Below, one piece after another: positions 16,279-24,034 of a stretch of DNA of 64,000 nt; the first letter of the stretch is position 1; every line of letters begins with the position of its first letter. The stretch lies in the IMG/VR virus record IMGVR_UViG_3300050138_000176, positions 22,505-86,504 of that record. One strand, given 5' to 3'. The notes under the pieces were generated by a model, which ran no database searches, was not told the DNA's origin, and saw only the letters and a list, made by a program, of their open reading frames with translations. The position numbers and the translations under genes were made by a program. The DNA is from a virus.

Positions 16279-16475
16279 ACTGCCCGTTCTGTAGCAGGCG
16301 CATCGACGCGATGACCGGGTTCCAGGAAGCTGACAAGTTCCAAAAGCACCTCGGCAGGTGCCGGAAGAACCCGAACAACGTGACGCTCCGCGACGGCCAC
16401 CGGAGCGCGACGACACCGGTGCGGCACCAGACGCTCAAAGACGCACTGGAACTGCGGGCGGCGAGCAGACAATAA
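16275..16475 (+). CDS. Small zinc-finger protein
   Basis: 66 aa beginning MNCPFCSRR, with CPFC and a later HLGRC giving a CCHC or C2HC-type finger; the rest is basic. It overlaps the SMC gene by ATGA and probably binds nucleic acid. No family is recognised. Confidence 0.65.
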   Translation: MNCPFCSRRIDAMTGFQEADKFQKHLGRCRKNPNNVTLRDGHRSATTPVRHQTLKDALELRAASRQ

Positions 16476-16512
16476 CTTTCAACATCAACAACAAACCAAA
16501 AAGGATAAATAA

Positions 16513-17187
16513 ATGAAGCAGGAAACGAAACGTACCAAGCACGTATTCTCACCCGACGAAAAAGCCGACCTCAACGTCAAGTTCCGTCAGGCGTGGAAGC
16601 AAGTCACAGTGATAGAAGCGGAGTTCGACTCCGTGAAGTCCTCGTACAAGGCCCGGACCGCTGAAGCCGAGGCCGTGGCCGCAAACCTAGACGCGCTGCT
16701 GGACGCCGGGTTCCAGTTGCAGGAGACCGAGTGCGTGGTCGTCTATCGCCCGGACAAGCGCGAGAAGGACTACTACGCGGCCGCCAGCCTGGTTGATGGC
16801 GCGGTGCCGAAGGACGCAGTTCCGTTGCTCACCGAGAAGATGGATGATGCGGACATGCAGGCCGAGTTGTTCGAGGCCGAGGCGGCGTTTGAACTCAAAG
16901 ACACCATCGCGCTGTTCCAGCCGACGGACAAGGATGCCGGGGTGCTGGTGGTGGGAAGATTCAAGGATCGCTGGTACGGCGCCCTGCGGGCCAAGGTTGG
17001 AACGAAGGAGATTAAGGAACGGCTTGACGGGGAAGCCAAAGGCTTCAAGAAGCGGGCCGACTGCGTGTCGGCGAGCGGCAAGCGGTTCCTGGAGTTCGTG
17101 AAGGCCAACATCGGGAAGGACGCATCGAACGGCTTTGCCGCATTCATCGACTCCATGAATCAGGCCCACAAGGAACGCGAGGAGTGA
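16513..17187 (+). CDS. Hypothetical helical protein next to SMC
   Basis: 224 aa, highly charged and helical (Ala/Lys/Glu/Asp), preceded by the best Shine-Dalgarno of the area (AAAAGGATAAATAAATG). An internal beta section (VVVYRPDKREKDYY, then DAGVLVVGRFKDRWYGAL) separates two helical parts. No family is recognised; operon membership suggests a recombination or DNA-processing role. Confidence 0.65.
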   Translation: MKQETKRTKHVFSPDEKADLNVKFRQAWKQVTVIEAEFDSVKSSYKARTAEAEAVAANLDALLDAGFQLQETECVVVYRPDKREKDYYAAASLVDGAVPKDAVPLLTEKMDDADMQAELFEAEAAFELKDTIALFQPTDKDAGVLVVGRFKDRWYGALRAKVGTKEIKERLDGEAKGFKKRADCVSASGKRFLEFVKANIGKDASNGFAAFIDSMNQAHKEREE

Positions 17188-17630
17188 TGAAACCTATCAC
17201 GCAGGCAATTATTGGAGTAGGCGCGATGACCTTCAGCATGGTATTATTGATTGTTACCATCTTCAACCAACGCGACCAACTGGCCGTCGCACACGACCAG
17301 CTAACCCAAGTCTGGACCAACACGGTCAGCTACCGCACCGGCTACGCGGACGGCTGGGTCGCGCTCTACATCGACACGAGCACCATCGAGCAGTTCCAGC
17401 GCATGGAGGACGCGAAGTTCGACGGCAAGCACCTGGTTTCTGGTAAGGAACTGGACGACCTATGGGCCGCGCTGCGGCAGCAGGCCGCCGGGTCGCAGGC
17501 CAGGTGGGATGCGCTGTTGCCGGACGCCAAGACCAACTACCAACCGGTCGTGCTCGGCCCGTACTGGCGGCGGGAGGCCAGGCCGCCGACCGGGCCGCCG
17601 GCGGCGGTCACGGTGACGACGAACAAGTAA
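17187..17630 (+). CDS. Membrane-anchored hypothetical protein
   Basis: 147 aa from the ATG at 17187 (a GTG at 17184 is also possible). Residues 5-25 are a single hydrophobic segment, then a coiled coil and a soluble domain ending in a Pro/Arg-rich tail. It is unusual among cytoplasmic recombination genes; topology suggests an inner-membrane anchor. No family is recognised. Confidence 0.6.
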   Translation: MKPITQAIIGVGAMTFSMVLLIVTIFNQRDQLAVAHDQLTQVWTNTVSYRTGYADGWVALYIDTSTIEQFQRMEDAKFDGKHLVSGKELDDLWAALRQQAAGSQARWDALLPDAKTNYQPVVLGPYWRREARPPTGPPAAVTVTTNK

Positions 17631-17635
17631 TCATT

Positions 17636-17959
17636 ATGCACTATAAAAATGGACGGATAGTATCTGTAGGCGACTGGGTGGTTGGAATCAGCCACAACAG
17701 CGATAATAAAGTAGTGTGCGGCGTGGTGCTGGACATCAAAGGCAACTGCAACATCAAAATCCATCGGTGGCGCACCGAGCATTACACAGAGGAAGGCAAT
17801 CCGCGAACCGACCCGGTGGAAACCACGCGAGGCGTAAATGACTTTGGCGACTGCGCCAAGTTCATCCGAGTCGATGATGGTTTGAAGATGGTATCGGCTG
17901 TGGAGGGCCACGGCAAATGGGACGGGCCATACAATAGAATGGAATTATTCCAACACTAA
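17636..17959 (+). CDS. Hypothetical beta-rich protein
   Basis: 107 aa from the ATG at 17636. The first half (HYKNGRIVSVGDWVVGISHN, then VVCGVVLDIKGNCNIKIHRW) looks like a small SH3-like barrel; the rest holds a Thr/Arg-rich loop. The J-domain gene starts one base after its stop. No family is recognised. Confidence 0.65.
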   Translation: MHYKNGRIVSVGDWVVGISHNSDNKVVCGVVLDIKGNCNIKIHRWRTEHYTEEGNPRTDPVETTRGVNDFGDCAKFIRVDDGLKMVSAVEGHGKWDGPYNRMELFQH

Positions 17960-17960
17960 A

Positions 17961-18593
17961 GTGAACCACGACCTCTACTCAATCCTCGGCCTGCCACGCG
18001 ACGCCACAGATGCCGACATCAAGAAGCAGTATCGGCGGCTTGCTGTCCTATACCACCCGGACGCCGTTCCTCACGCCACAGATTATGAGAAGGAGGAATC
18101 CGCCGCCAAGTTCCGGGAGGTGCAGGAATCCTACGACACGCTCGGCGACCCGGAAGCCAGGGCGCGCTATGACAAGGACGGCACGACCGGCGACGGCAGC
18201 CGGCTCCAGAAGGAAGCCTTGTCGAACGTGTGCGGCCTGGTGCTGGCGGTCGCGGAGACCGGCGGCGAGGGCTGCGACATCGTGGCGGCGGTCCGGCAGC
18301 AGGTCGCCAACGCGAAGACCATGGCGTTGAACGCGGCGGACACCGCAAGGAAAAAGGCCGCGCTGTTCCGGCGGCAGGCGGCCAGGATCACGCGCAAGGC
18401 TGGCGGCGAGAACGTGCTGTCCACGGCCATTGAAAATCAGGCGGACAAGATGGACGCGGCGGCCAGGGACTTCGAGGCCAGCGTGGCGATGCAGGACGCC
18501 ATGATGGGGCTGCTGGCGGACTACGAGTGCGCGGCTTCAACGCAAAATAAATATGTTGCGATTGGCGGACTCACTTACACATGGACGCGATGA
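17961..18593 (+). CDS. J-domain (DnaJ-like) co-chaperone
   Basis: 210 aa from a GTG start. Residues 4-72 are a J domain with the invariant HPD at 32-34 (VLYHPDA) and the expected KKQYRRLA and ESYDTLGDPEARARYD helices. The C-terminal 130 residues are an Ala-rich helical region without Gly/Phe or zinc-finger parts, so this is a type III J-protein. It would recruit and stimulate host DnaK; phages use such partners in replication-complex or capsid remodelling. The target is unknown. Confidence 0.88.
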   Translation: MNHDLYSILGLPRDATDADIKKQYRRLAVLYHPDAVPHATDYEKEESAAKFREVQESYDTLGDPEARARYDKDGTTGDGSRLQKEALSNVCGLVLAVAETGGEGCDIVAAVRQQVANAKTMALNAADTARKKAALFRRQAARITRKAGGENVLSTAIENQADKMDAAARDFEASVAMQDAMMGLLADYECAASTQNKYVAIGGLTYTWTR

Positions 18594-18793
18594 CACCATG
18601 GCAGAAAATAAATCAGGTCTTTGAAGATGCCGAAAAGCTAAGGAAGCTGGAAGCGATATATATGGAGAGGGGTGATGTCACCTATGAACAGGCGCGGCAA
18701 TGGGCGCTTGAAAAGTGGAAAAATAAATCGGTTGACTCGGCGGCGGGTTCGGTGCAGGATAACAACATGACAACGACTATGACTAATAAATAA
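18590..18793 (+). CDS. Small helical protein ending in MTTTMTNK
   Basis: 67 aa from the ATG at 18590, overlapping the J-protein stop. The helical segment TYEQARQWALEKWKNK is protein-like. The last 20 codons run through the next promoter and end in the recurrent MTTT element, so the C-terminus may be shaped by that regulatory DNA. Confidence 0.5.
   Translation: MTPWQKINQVFEDAEKLRKLEAIYMERGDVTYEQARQWALEKWKNKSVDSAAGSVQDNNMTTTMTNK
18732..18760 (+). promoter_or_regulatory. Promoter with GGTTCG spacer element
   Basis: TTGACT (18732-18737), GC-rich block, GGTTCG, three bases, CAGGAT (18755-18760; weak -10). The expected start falls on the ATG of the ATGACAACGACT element at 18767. Confidence 0.45.
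18767..18793 (+). promoter_or_regulatory. MTTTMTNK mini-ORF / start element
   Basis: ATGACAACGACTATGACTAA-type element, in frame with the end of the previous gene, stopping two bases before the ATG at 18796. It is one of eight copies of the ATGAC(A/T)ACGACT element. Confidence 0.5.
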
Positions 18794-18795
18794 CA

Positions 18796-19377
18796 ATGAA
18801 AATCCAAATTACATTCAGCGAAGAAGTGTTAGGGACGGCGTCTCAGAACCCGGAAATACACAGGGAGTTTATCGCAAGCAAATCTCCAGACGCAGCAACG
18901 GTGGAAGATGAAGTGGCGGCAATTGGAGCGGATGCTGTCGCCGATAAAATGATGACCGTATTCCCGCGTGACGGTGGAAAGCCGTTTGTTTACGACTACC
19001 AAATCAAAGGCTTCTTCAAGGATGCCTGCGCATCTCTGGCGCGGGTACCCGGCACTCAAAGCAATAAACTAAAAGCGTATAAAAAGGTGATCGATGGAAC
19101 CATCTTTATCTTTCCACGAAAAATCCATTTCGGCGGTGAGGTTAAGCTTGGAAATTGCCAAAGACCTCTGCGGGCCGAAACAGCTCAGGGGCCGCGTGTC
19201 GCGCTGGCAAACAGCGAGACATTGCCATCTGGTGCGACATTGGAATGCGAGATACGGTGCCTAGATGAAGGCATGGAGAAAGTGGTTAAGGAATGGTTGA
19301 ACTACGGAGCGTTGCGAGGTCTGGGACAGTGGCGGAATTCAGGCAAAGGCAGGTTCTCATGGAAGTTAATGGAATAA
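18796..19377 (+). CDS. Phage protein with RAMP-like C-terminal signature
   Basis: 193 aa, alpha/beta. The C-terminus YGALRGLGQWRNSGKGRFSWKL and the middle GNCQRPLRAETAQGPRVALANSETLPSG belong, as I recall, to a conserved family of uncharacterised phage proteins. The Gly-rich GLGQWRNSGKGRF loop resembles the glycine-rich loops of RRM/RAMP-fold RNA-binding proteins. No catalytic site is evident. It has its own promoter (18732) and is followed by the repeat tract. Confidence 0.65.
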   Translation: MKIQITFSEEVLGTASQNPEIHREFIASKSPDAATVEDEVAAIGADAVADKMMTVFPRDGGKPFVYDYQIKGFFKDACASLARVPGTQSNKLKAYKKVIDGTIFIFPRKIHFGGEVKLGNCQRPLRAETAQGPRVALANSETLPSGATLECEIRCLDEGMEKVVKEWLNYGALRGLGQWRNSGKGRFSWKLME

Positions 19378-19668
19378 GCAACGGCGTGGCAACACCGAGC
19401 ACAGCAATGATTAGTACAGCAAAGGCTACGCAAGGCCGCTCACCGTATAGCAATGGCACTGCACGGCGGATCAAGGCGCAGTAAAGCATAGGCATGGCAA
19501 CGCCGGGAACAGCGACGGCAGGGCAGGGTGTTGCAGAGCGCGGCCACGGCAAGGCGAGGCAAGGTGCAATAACGCATAGCAAAGGCATTGCGAGGCGCTG
19601 CCGCGAGTAGCAAAGGCTTGGCTCAGTGAGTCAACGCCAAGCATAGCAAAGGCAAAGCATAATAAGAT
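19378..19668. repeat. Degenerate GC-pentamer repeat tract
   Basis: About 290 bp without a credible gene, built from short variants of AGCAA, AGGCA, GCATA and GGCGAGGC, with GC dinucleotides recurring at roughly five-base steps. It is not an exact tandem repeat. Both flanks are complete genes. It could be an origin, a packaging or recombination site, or a structural spacer. Confidence 0.7.
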
Positions 19669-21399
19669 ATGACATCCGAAACCAAACTCGATCAGTGGCA
19701 GGAAGCAGCGGCGGCCAGCACCAGCGACATAATCTACGTGTGCGCCTGTCCTGGAAGTGGGAAAACTGCAACCACCGTAGAGCGTGTGCGAAGGATGCTG
19801 GCGCGTGGTGTCGCACCGGAAACCATCTGCTGCGTTACGTTCACTTGTGCGGGTGCTCTCGAAATGCAGAAGCGGCTCGGTGTCCGGCTCGGTCACTGCG
19901 GCACGCTTCACTCCCTCGCGCTCAAAATGCTGACCAAGCACCACAAACTTGCCGGGCTGCCGGCCCGCGTCACCGTTACCGACGAGCAGGAGGCGGCGGC
20001 GTCGCTGGCCGAGATCGTGACCATGCTGCGCTTTGATGGAAAGATTAGCGACAAGAAGCTGGCTGAGGCGGTCAAGTCGCAGCGGCACGCGATGGCGTTC
20101 GCCGGTGCCATCGAATCCTCGTCGCTGACCAAGGAAGGCGTGGTCGCCAAGGAATTCTTCCGACGGCAGCAGGAGGCTGGAGAATTGGACTACGACTCGG
20201 TGCTGGTCTATTTCCTGCGGCTGCTCAAGACTGGAGTGGAGCCGTGGCCGTTCAAGCACCTGCTCGTGGATGAGGCTCAGGACAACGCGGCGATTGACTG
20301 GGATATCTATGACCTGATGCCGGTCAAGACACGGTGGGCGGTGGGTGACATCGACCAATCCATCTATTCCTTCCGTGGAGCCAAGCCAGTAAGATTCCTG
20401 TCAAGAATAGGCGAGGCACAAAACAGCATCGCGTTCGGTCAAGCATTCCAACTGCCTACAAACTACAGATCGGGACGCGCCATCGTGACCGCCTCGCAAC
20501 GCCTCATTGCGCACAACACGGCCCGCGTTGCAATGACCGCGCAGCCGCGACCGGACGCCGGTGACGGCATGGTGCAGAGCAAGGAGTTCAATGCGCCGGT
20601 CGATGAACTATCGTGGGTCGCCAACGAGTTGTCCAAGCTGGCACCCGGCGACACGGCGGCGGTTCTGTGGCGCACGAATCGTCTCGCTGACCAGTGCCGA
20701 CAGCACTTCCAGAGCCTCGGCGTCAAGCTGGCGCAGCCGCTGGCGAGGGAGCCGAAGGAGGCCAGGGCGGCGCGGGCCGTTCTTAATTTCCTAGCCTCGC
20801 CTTGGAGTGATACGGCGGCGTTGCGGGCCGCGAAGGCGGTCGGACTGGACGCTTCAACGGTGCATTCGCAGTGCGACTTCCAAGGCCAGTCACCGTGCGT
20901 TCTGCTCAACGGCGGCATGGGTGCTTTTGACCGTGACGACGGAAACCCGGTCGCGTTTACAGTGGACGAATTCAAGGAGGCGCTCCGTGCCGTCCAAGTC
21001 CTGTCTGCTACCGGCACCGACGGCATCCGCGACGCGCTGCACAAGCTCGCGGCCTCGCTGCCGGAGCCGTTCACGCTCACCGACCTGATCTCGGCAGCGA
21101 ACAGCCGCGACGAGCCGGTCGCGGAGCAGGAAGGGATAATAATTTCTACCGCGCATTCTGCAAAAGGACGGGAATGGGATATTGTGATAATTTGTGGCAT
21201 GGAACAGGAAACATGGCCTGGCCGCAACGCCGCAGAAGATTTGGAAAGCGAACGGCGCTTGGCGTACGTGGCCACGACAAGGGCACGGAGCAGATTGGTT
21301 GTTACATGGTGCAAGCAGCGTCCCGCACCTGGACGCGCTTGGTTGATGCAGGATATGACACCGTCGCAATTTATTTCAGAACTTGGCTTGACCAAGTAA
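19669..21399 (+). CDS. UvrD/Rep-like SF1 helicase
   Basis: 576 aa, with the superfamily 1A motifs in order: Q-like DQWQEAA, motif I CACPGSGKT (about 22-30), Ia TFTCAGALEMQKR, II LLVDEAQD (about 198-205), III WAVGDIDQSIYSFRGA, IV TNYRSG, V ISTAHSAKGREWD and VI RRLAYVATTRAR. All key residues are present, so an active 3'-5' DNA helicase is expected. It is shorter than host UvrD (about 720 aa), as is usual for phage versions. Confidence 0.92.
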   Translation: MTSETKLDQWQEAAAASTSDIIYVCACPGSGKTATTVERVRRMLARGVAPETICCVTFTCAGALEMQKRLGVRLGHCGTLHSLALKMLTKHHKLAGLPARVTVTDEQEAAASLAEIVTMLRFDGKISDKKLAEAVKSQRHAMAFAGAIESSSLTKEGVVAKEFFRRQQEAGELDYDSVLVYFLRLLKTGVEPWPFKHLLVDEAQDNAAIDWDIYDLMPVKTRWAVGDIDQSIYSFRGAKPVRFLSRIGEAQNSIAFGQAFQLPTNYRSGRAIVTASQRLIAHNTARVAMTAQPRPDAGDGMVQSKEFNAPVDELSWVANELSKLAPGDTAAVLWRTNRLADQCRQHFQSLGVKLAQPLAREPKEARAARAVLNFLASPWSDTAALRAAKAVGLDASTVHSQCDFQGQSPCVLLNGGMGAFDRDDGNPVAFTVDEFKEALRAVQVLSATGTDGIRDALHKLAASLPEPFTLTDLISAANSRDEPVAEQEGIIISTAHSAKGREWDIVIICGMEQETWPGRNAAEDLESERRLAYVATTRARSRLVVTWCKQRPAPGRAWLMQDMTPSQFISELGLTK

Positions 21400-21461
21400 C
21401 GCTTATGGGTTTTACTTATTGCCAGCGGATTAAGTCCCGTTTATGCAAACAAAACATCTTT

Positions 21462-21524
21462 GCTCCCGACGCCTTTTGGCGGCGACTCCCCGTCAGCCGC
21501 GGCTTAACTCTTGGCGGCGGGAGC
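21462..21524 (+). ncRNA. Structured leader upstream of HNH-like gene
   Basis: GCTCCCGACGCC (21462-21473) pairs with GGCGGCGGGAGC (21513-21524) with one A-G mismatch. Inside it, 21479-21486 pair with 21492-21500 (one bulged A, loop TCCCC). The GGGAG in the 3' arm is a possible Shine-Dalgarno for the ATG at 21537. Confidence 0.45.
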
Positions 21525-21536
21525 TTTAGGATTAGC

Positions 21537-22046
21537 ATGGAAAACATTAACATAACCATTCAAAGACCACTCAATGCCAGAACCAAAAGCCATCCATTGT
21601 TCCAGACATATAAGAGTTGGAGGTCTATGCGAGACCGGTGTAACAATCCACGCATACCAGACTGGAAGCGTTATGGCGCAAGGGGGATTAAGGTTTGTGA
21701 GCATTGGTCTGTATTTCAAAACTTCCTAAACGACATGGGGATCAGGCCGGATGACACTTCCATCGACCGTATAAATAATGACGGAAACTACGAACCAGGA
21801 AACTGCCGGTGGGCATCAAGACAGGAGCAGGGAAATAATCGGCGAACCAACCGAATTGTGGAATACGGTGGGAAAAGGCTAACCATTTCTCAGTGGGCTG
21901 AATTAATTAAGATAGACTATGAGGCCCTGAGATATAGGCTAGACGCCGGCTGGTCAATTAAGGAAGCTTTGGAAACCCCATCCAGAAACGAGAGAACGAC
22001 CGATATTCACACGGTCATGGAACGCGAGCCGCAACTAGACTTATGA
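21537..22046 (+). CDS. HNH/homing-endonuclease-like protein
   Basis: 169 aa from the ATG at 21537; the longer open frame upstream reads through the helicase and is not real. Residues 17-90 match the common phage pattern HPLFQTYKSWRSMRDRCNNP...YGARGIKVCEHW..F..F..DMGIRP...SIDRINNDGNY.P.NCRWA, usually grouped with HNH or AP2-type mobile nucleases. A helix-turn-helix follows (LTISQWAELIKIDYEALRYRL). It is probably a free-standing mobile element rather than part of replication. The G+C content is lower than in neighbouring genes. Confidence 0.7.
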   Translation: MENINITIQRPLNARTKSHPLFQTYKSWRSMRDRCNNPRIPDWKRYGARGIKVCEHWSVFQNFLNDMGIRPDDTSIDRINNDGNYEPGNCRWASRQEQGNNRRTNRIVEYGGKRLTISQWAELIKIDYEALRYRLDAGWSIKEALETPSRNERTTDIHTVMEREPQLDL

Positions 22047-22210
22047 CCACTTTCCCCGCCGCGTCAGACCAATCCGAAGGCAGCGCAGTCATAATATGCC
22101 AGCCGGCTACAACCGGTCTCGCATTGAGTATCTGTGCGAATGTTCTTATTATTACGGGTCGGCCACGGGCCGCGAGCCGGCACCAGCGCGGCGGGGATTC
22201 TAATTTATGA
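22043..22210 (+). CDS. Possible small protein with ATGA junctions
   Basis: 55 aa (MTTFPAASDQSEGSAVIICQ...), overlapping by ATGA at both ends with the preceding and following genes, the usual junction in this genome. A competing frame (ATG at 22096, 35 aa) also exists. No family is recognised. Confidence 0.35.
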   Translation: MTTFPAASDQSEGSAVIICQPATTGLALSICANVLIITGRPRAASRHQRGGDSNL

Positions 22211-22635
22211 AAATCATAACCAAACACAGCGGCGCGGACTGGCTGCGGCTGCAAGGCATCAAGAACATCTCGCCGCTTGGCGAACAAGTAGCGGATCTGG
22301 TCGGCCACCTATTCAAAGGCATCTACCATATCAGCGACGAGGCGATGAAAGCGAACTGGGACAACCCGCAACACGTCAAGATATCAATAGCCTGCGAACT
22401 GGCGACCTGGGACTACAACAACCTGACCGAACTCGTGGTTCTGGCGCACGACGCCTGCCTCCGCGTCTCGGTGCGCCCGTACGGGCCGCGCAACCTGCTG
22501 CTCCTGTTTCACCAGCGGCAGCGGGAAGGCGGGTTCAGCGAGCGTCACCCGACGCTGGAGTCCCACGCGGCCATGCTGCGGGAGCACTACACGGTTGAAC
22601 CTGCCGAAGTCACCACTTTACCATTAAAGGAGTAA
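22207..22635 (+). CDS. Hypothetical protein
   Basis: 142 aa, soluble alpha/beta (ISIACELATWDYNNLTELVVLAHDACLRVSV). It ends just before a strong AAAGGAG ribosome-binding site for the next gene. I do not recognise a family. Confidence 0.65.
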   Translation: MKIITKHSGADWLRLQGIKNISPLGEQVADLVGHLFKGIYHISDEAMKANWDNPQHVKISIACELATWDYNNLTELVVLAHDACLRVSVRPYGPRNLLLLFHQRQREGGFSERHPTLESHAAMLREHYTVEPAEVTTLPLKE

Positions 22636-22638
22636 AAC

Positions 22639-23511
22639 ATGCCCAAGTCACCCAAGCCAAAGACCCGTCGCCGCGCCACAGTAGCCGCCGTTGCGCCGCC
22701 ACAGCCCGTTCCTGCGCGTAACCGCCGCAAGCCGCGTGTTGACGCCGCCCTGAACCGGGACGCGGTAGCCGAGGCTTGGCTGCTGGCCACACAGGAGGCC
22801 CACCCGATGCCAGTTTTCACGGCGTCACACCGCCAGCTAATTCGTGACGGCACCAAGACCCAGACTCGGCGTGTGGCAAGGCCGCAGCCGCCGCGCCACA
22901 ACCCGGAGCCGCCGCTGTTGCCGGAGCTGGCTACCTTGTGGCCGCCGCAACGGAGCGGACTGGCCTGTCCGTACGGGCGCAAGACCGGGCTGCATTACCT
23001 GCGGGAGCCATTGAAGAAGGTGGTCATCACGGACAAGTTCGGCAAGCGGCGGTCGGTTGCGGCCTACAGCGACGACGGCGAACTGGTGCTGGCTGGCGGG
23101 ATCGCCACGGTCAAGTGGACATGGAAGAACAAGTCGTTGCCAGCTATGTTCATGCCACGCTATGCCGCGAGAGTTTTTTGCACAGTAACCGGTCGCCGTG
23201 GCGAGTGGCTGCATGAAATAACCGATAAAGATGCAAAGGCAGAAGGCGTGCCACAAGGAGGCTACATAACGCACACATACGCGAACTACGAAGATATTCA
23301 GGAACAGCAGCCGGACGGCAGCATCCTGGTGACGCGTCGGGTTCTGCCGCCCAAACCGTTCAGTTACCGTGACAGCTACGCTACAATCTGGAACTCCATC
23401 AACGCGAAGCCACGCGGCAAGCGGCCAGGGTGGCCGTGGCAGGCGAATCCGTTTGTTTGGGTAATATCATGGACACTGGCGCGGCCACCGGCTACCGTAA
23501 CCAAGCCATGA
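22639..23511 (+). CDS. ASCH/PUA-like phage protein
   Basis: 290 aa. After a basic, Pro-rich N-terminal 55 residues comes the phage ASCH-type pattern: MPVFTASHRQLIRDGTKTQTRR, CPYGRKTGLHYLREPL, SLPAMFMPRYAARVF, WLHEITDKDAKAEGVPQG, YRDSYATIWNSIN and NPFVWVISW. Proteins of this family are widespread in phages, often near replication genes; the fold binds RNA or modified nucleotides in related proteins. The basic extension is unusual. An AAAGGAG site four bases before the ATG fixes the start. Confidence 0.8.
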   Translation: MPKSPKPKTRRRATVAAVAPPQPVPARNRRKPRVDAALNRDAVAEAWLLATQEAHPMPVFTASHRQLIRDGTKTQTRRVARPQPPRHNPEPPLLPELATLWPPQRSGLACPYGRKTGLHYLREPLKKVVITDKFGKRRSVAAYSDDGELVLAGGIATVKWTWKNKSLPAMFMPRYAARVFCTVTGRRGEWLHEITDKDAKAEGVPQGGYITHTYANYEDIQEQQPDGSILVTRRVLPPKPFSYRDSYATIWNSINAKPRGKRPGWPWQANPFVWVISWTLARPPATVTKP

Positions 23512-23531
23512 GGAGAAAAATAAGAAATGGT

Positions 23532-23560
23532 TTGACGCGGTGTGTCTTATTCGCTAATGT
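23532..23560 (+). promoter_or_regulatory. Putative promoter of HNH gene
   Basis: TTGACG (23532-23537), 17 bases, TAATGT (23555-23560); ATG at 23570. A private, near-leaderless promoter fits a mobile endonuclease gene. Confidence 0.5.
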
Positions 23561-23569
23561 AAGTCGTAA

Positions 23570-24034
23570 ATGAACAACGAACACCCAAACGGAAACAAAC
23601 TTTTAGGAATGACCTTTGATAGATTGAAGGTTATTAAACGGATAGGAACAACCAAAGATCACCATGTGCTTTGGGAATGCCTTTGCAGATGCGGAACAAT
23701 TACCACGGCAGGAACAAACTCACTAAAGTCCAAACGAAAAAGATCATGCGGCTGTCTAAGATCGGAAGCGGCCAAGCGCCGAATAAAGAAAGATGGAGTC
23801 TGGAACGATGGCAAGAGTTACGCCATTCAAAACGGGGCCAGGTGCTACAAGACCAAACATGCGTGGTCAAAAGCGGTTATCCGACACTATGGCAATAAAT
23901 GTCAACTATGTGGATGGAATAAGGCTCGTTGTGATACGCATCATAAACACCCAAAAGCAAAAGGTGGACTCCACACGATAGCGAACGGTATGGTTTTGTG
24001 TCCTAATTGCCATAGAGTGGAGGAAGCAAAATGA
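23570..24034 (+). CDS. HNH endonuclease
   Basis: 154 aa. The C-terminus is a clear HNH: CQLCGWNKARCDTHHKHPKAKGG then NGMVLCPNCHR, with two CxxC zinc pairs around the active-site HH and N/H. The N-terminus (LLGMTFDRLKVIKRIGTTKDHHVLWECLCRCG then RSCGCL) is the zinc-containing module found in free-standing homing endonucleases of phages. A+T-rich codon use and its own promoter mark it as an inserted mobile gene. It overlaps the start of the C5 methylase by ATGA. Confidence 0.9.
   Translation: MNNEHPNGNKLLGMTFDRLKVIKRIGTTKDHHVLWECLCRCGTITTAGTNSLKSKRKRSCGCLRSEAAKRRIKKDGVWNDGKSYAIQNGARCYKTKHAWSKAVIRHYGNKCQLCGWNKARCDTHHKHPKAKGGLHTIANGMVLCPNCHRVEEAK

Noticed and set aside
19378-19668. CRISPR-like array
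   Set aside because: There is no fixed-length repeat and spacer pattern; the units are short and degenerate.
19471-20358. Long minus-strand open frame of 295 codons
   Set aside because: It is antisense to the UvrD-like helicase and the repeat tract; the product is low-complexity with no domain, a shadow of G+C-rich coding DNA.
21400-21536. Group I intron upstream of the HNH-like gene
   Set aside because: The helicase gene is complete and uninterrupted, and I see no P/Q/R/S core elements in these 137 bases.
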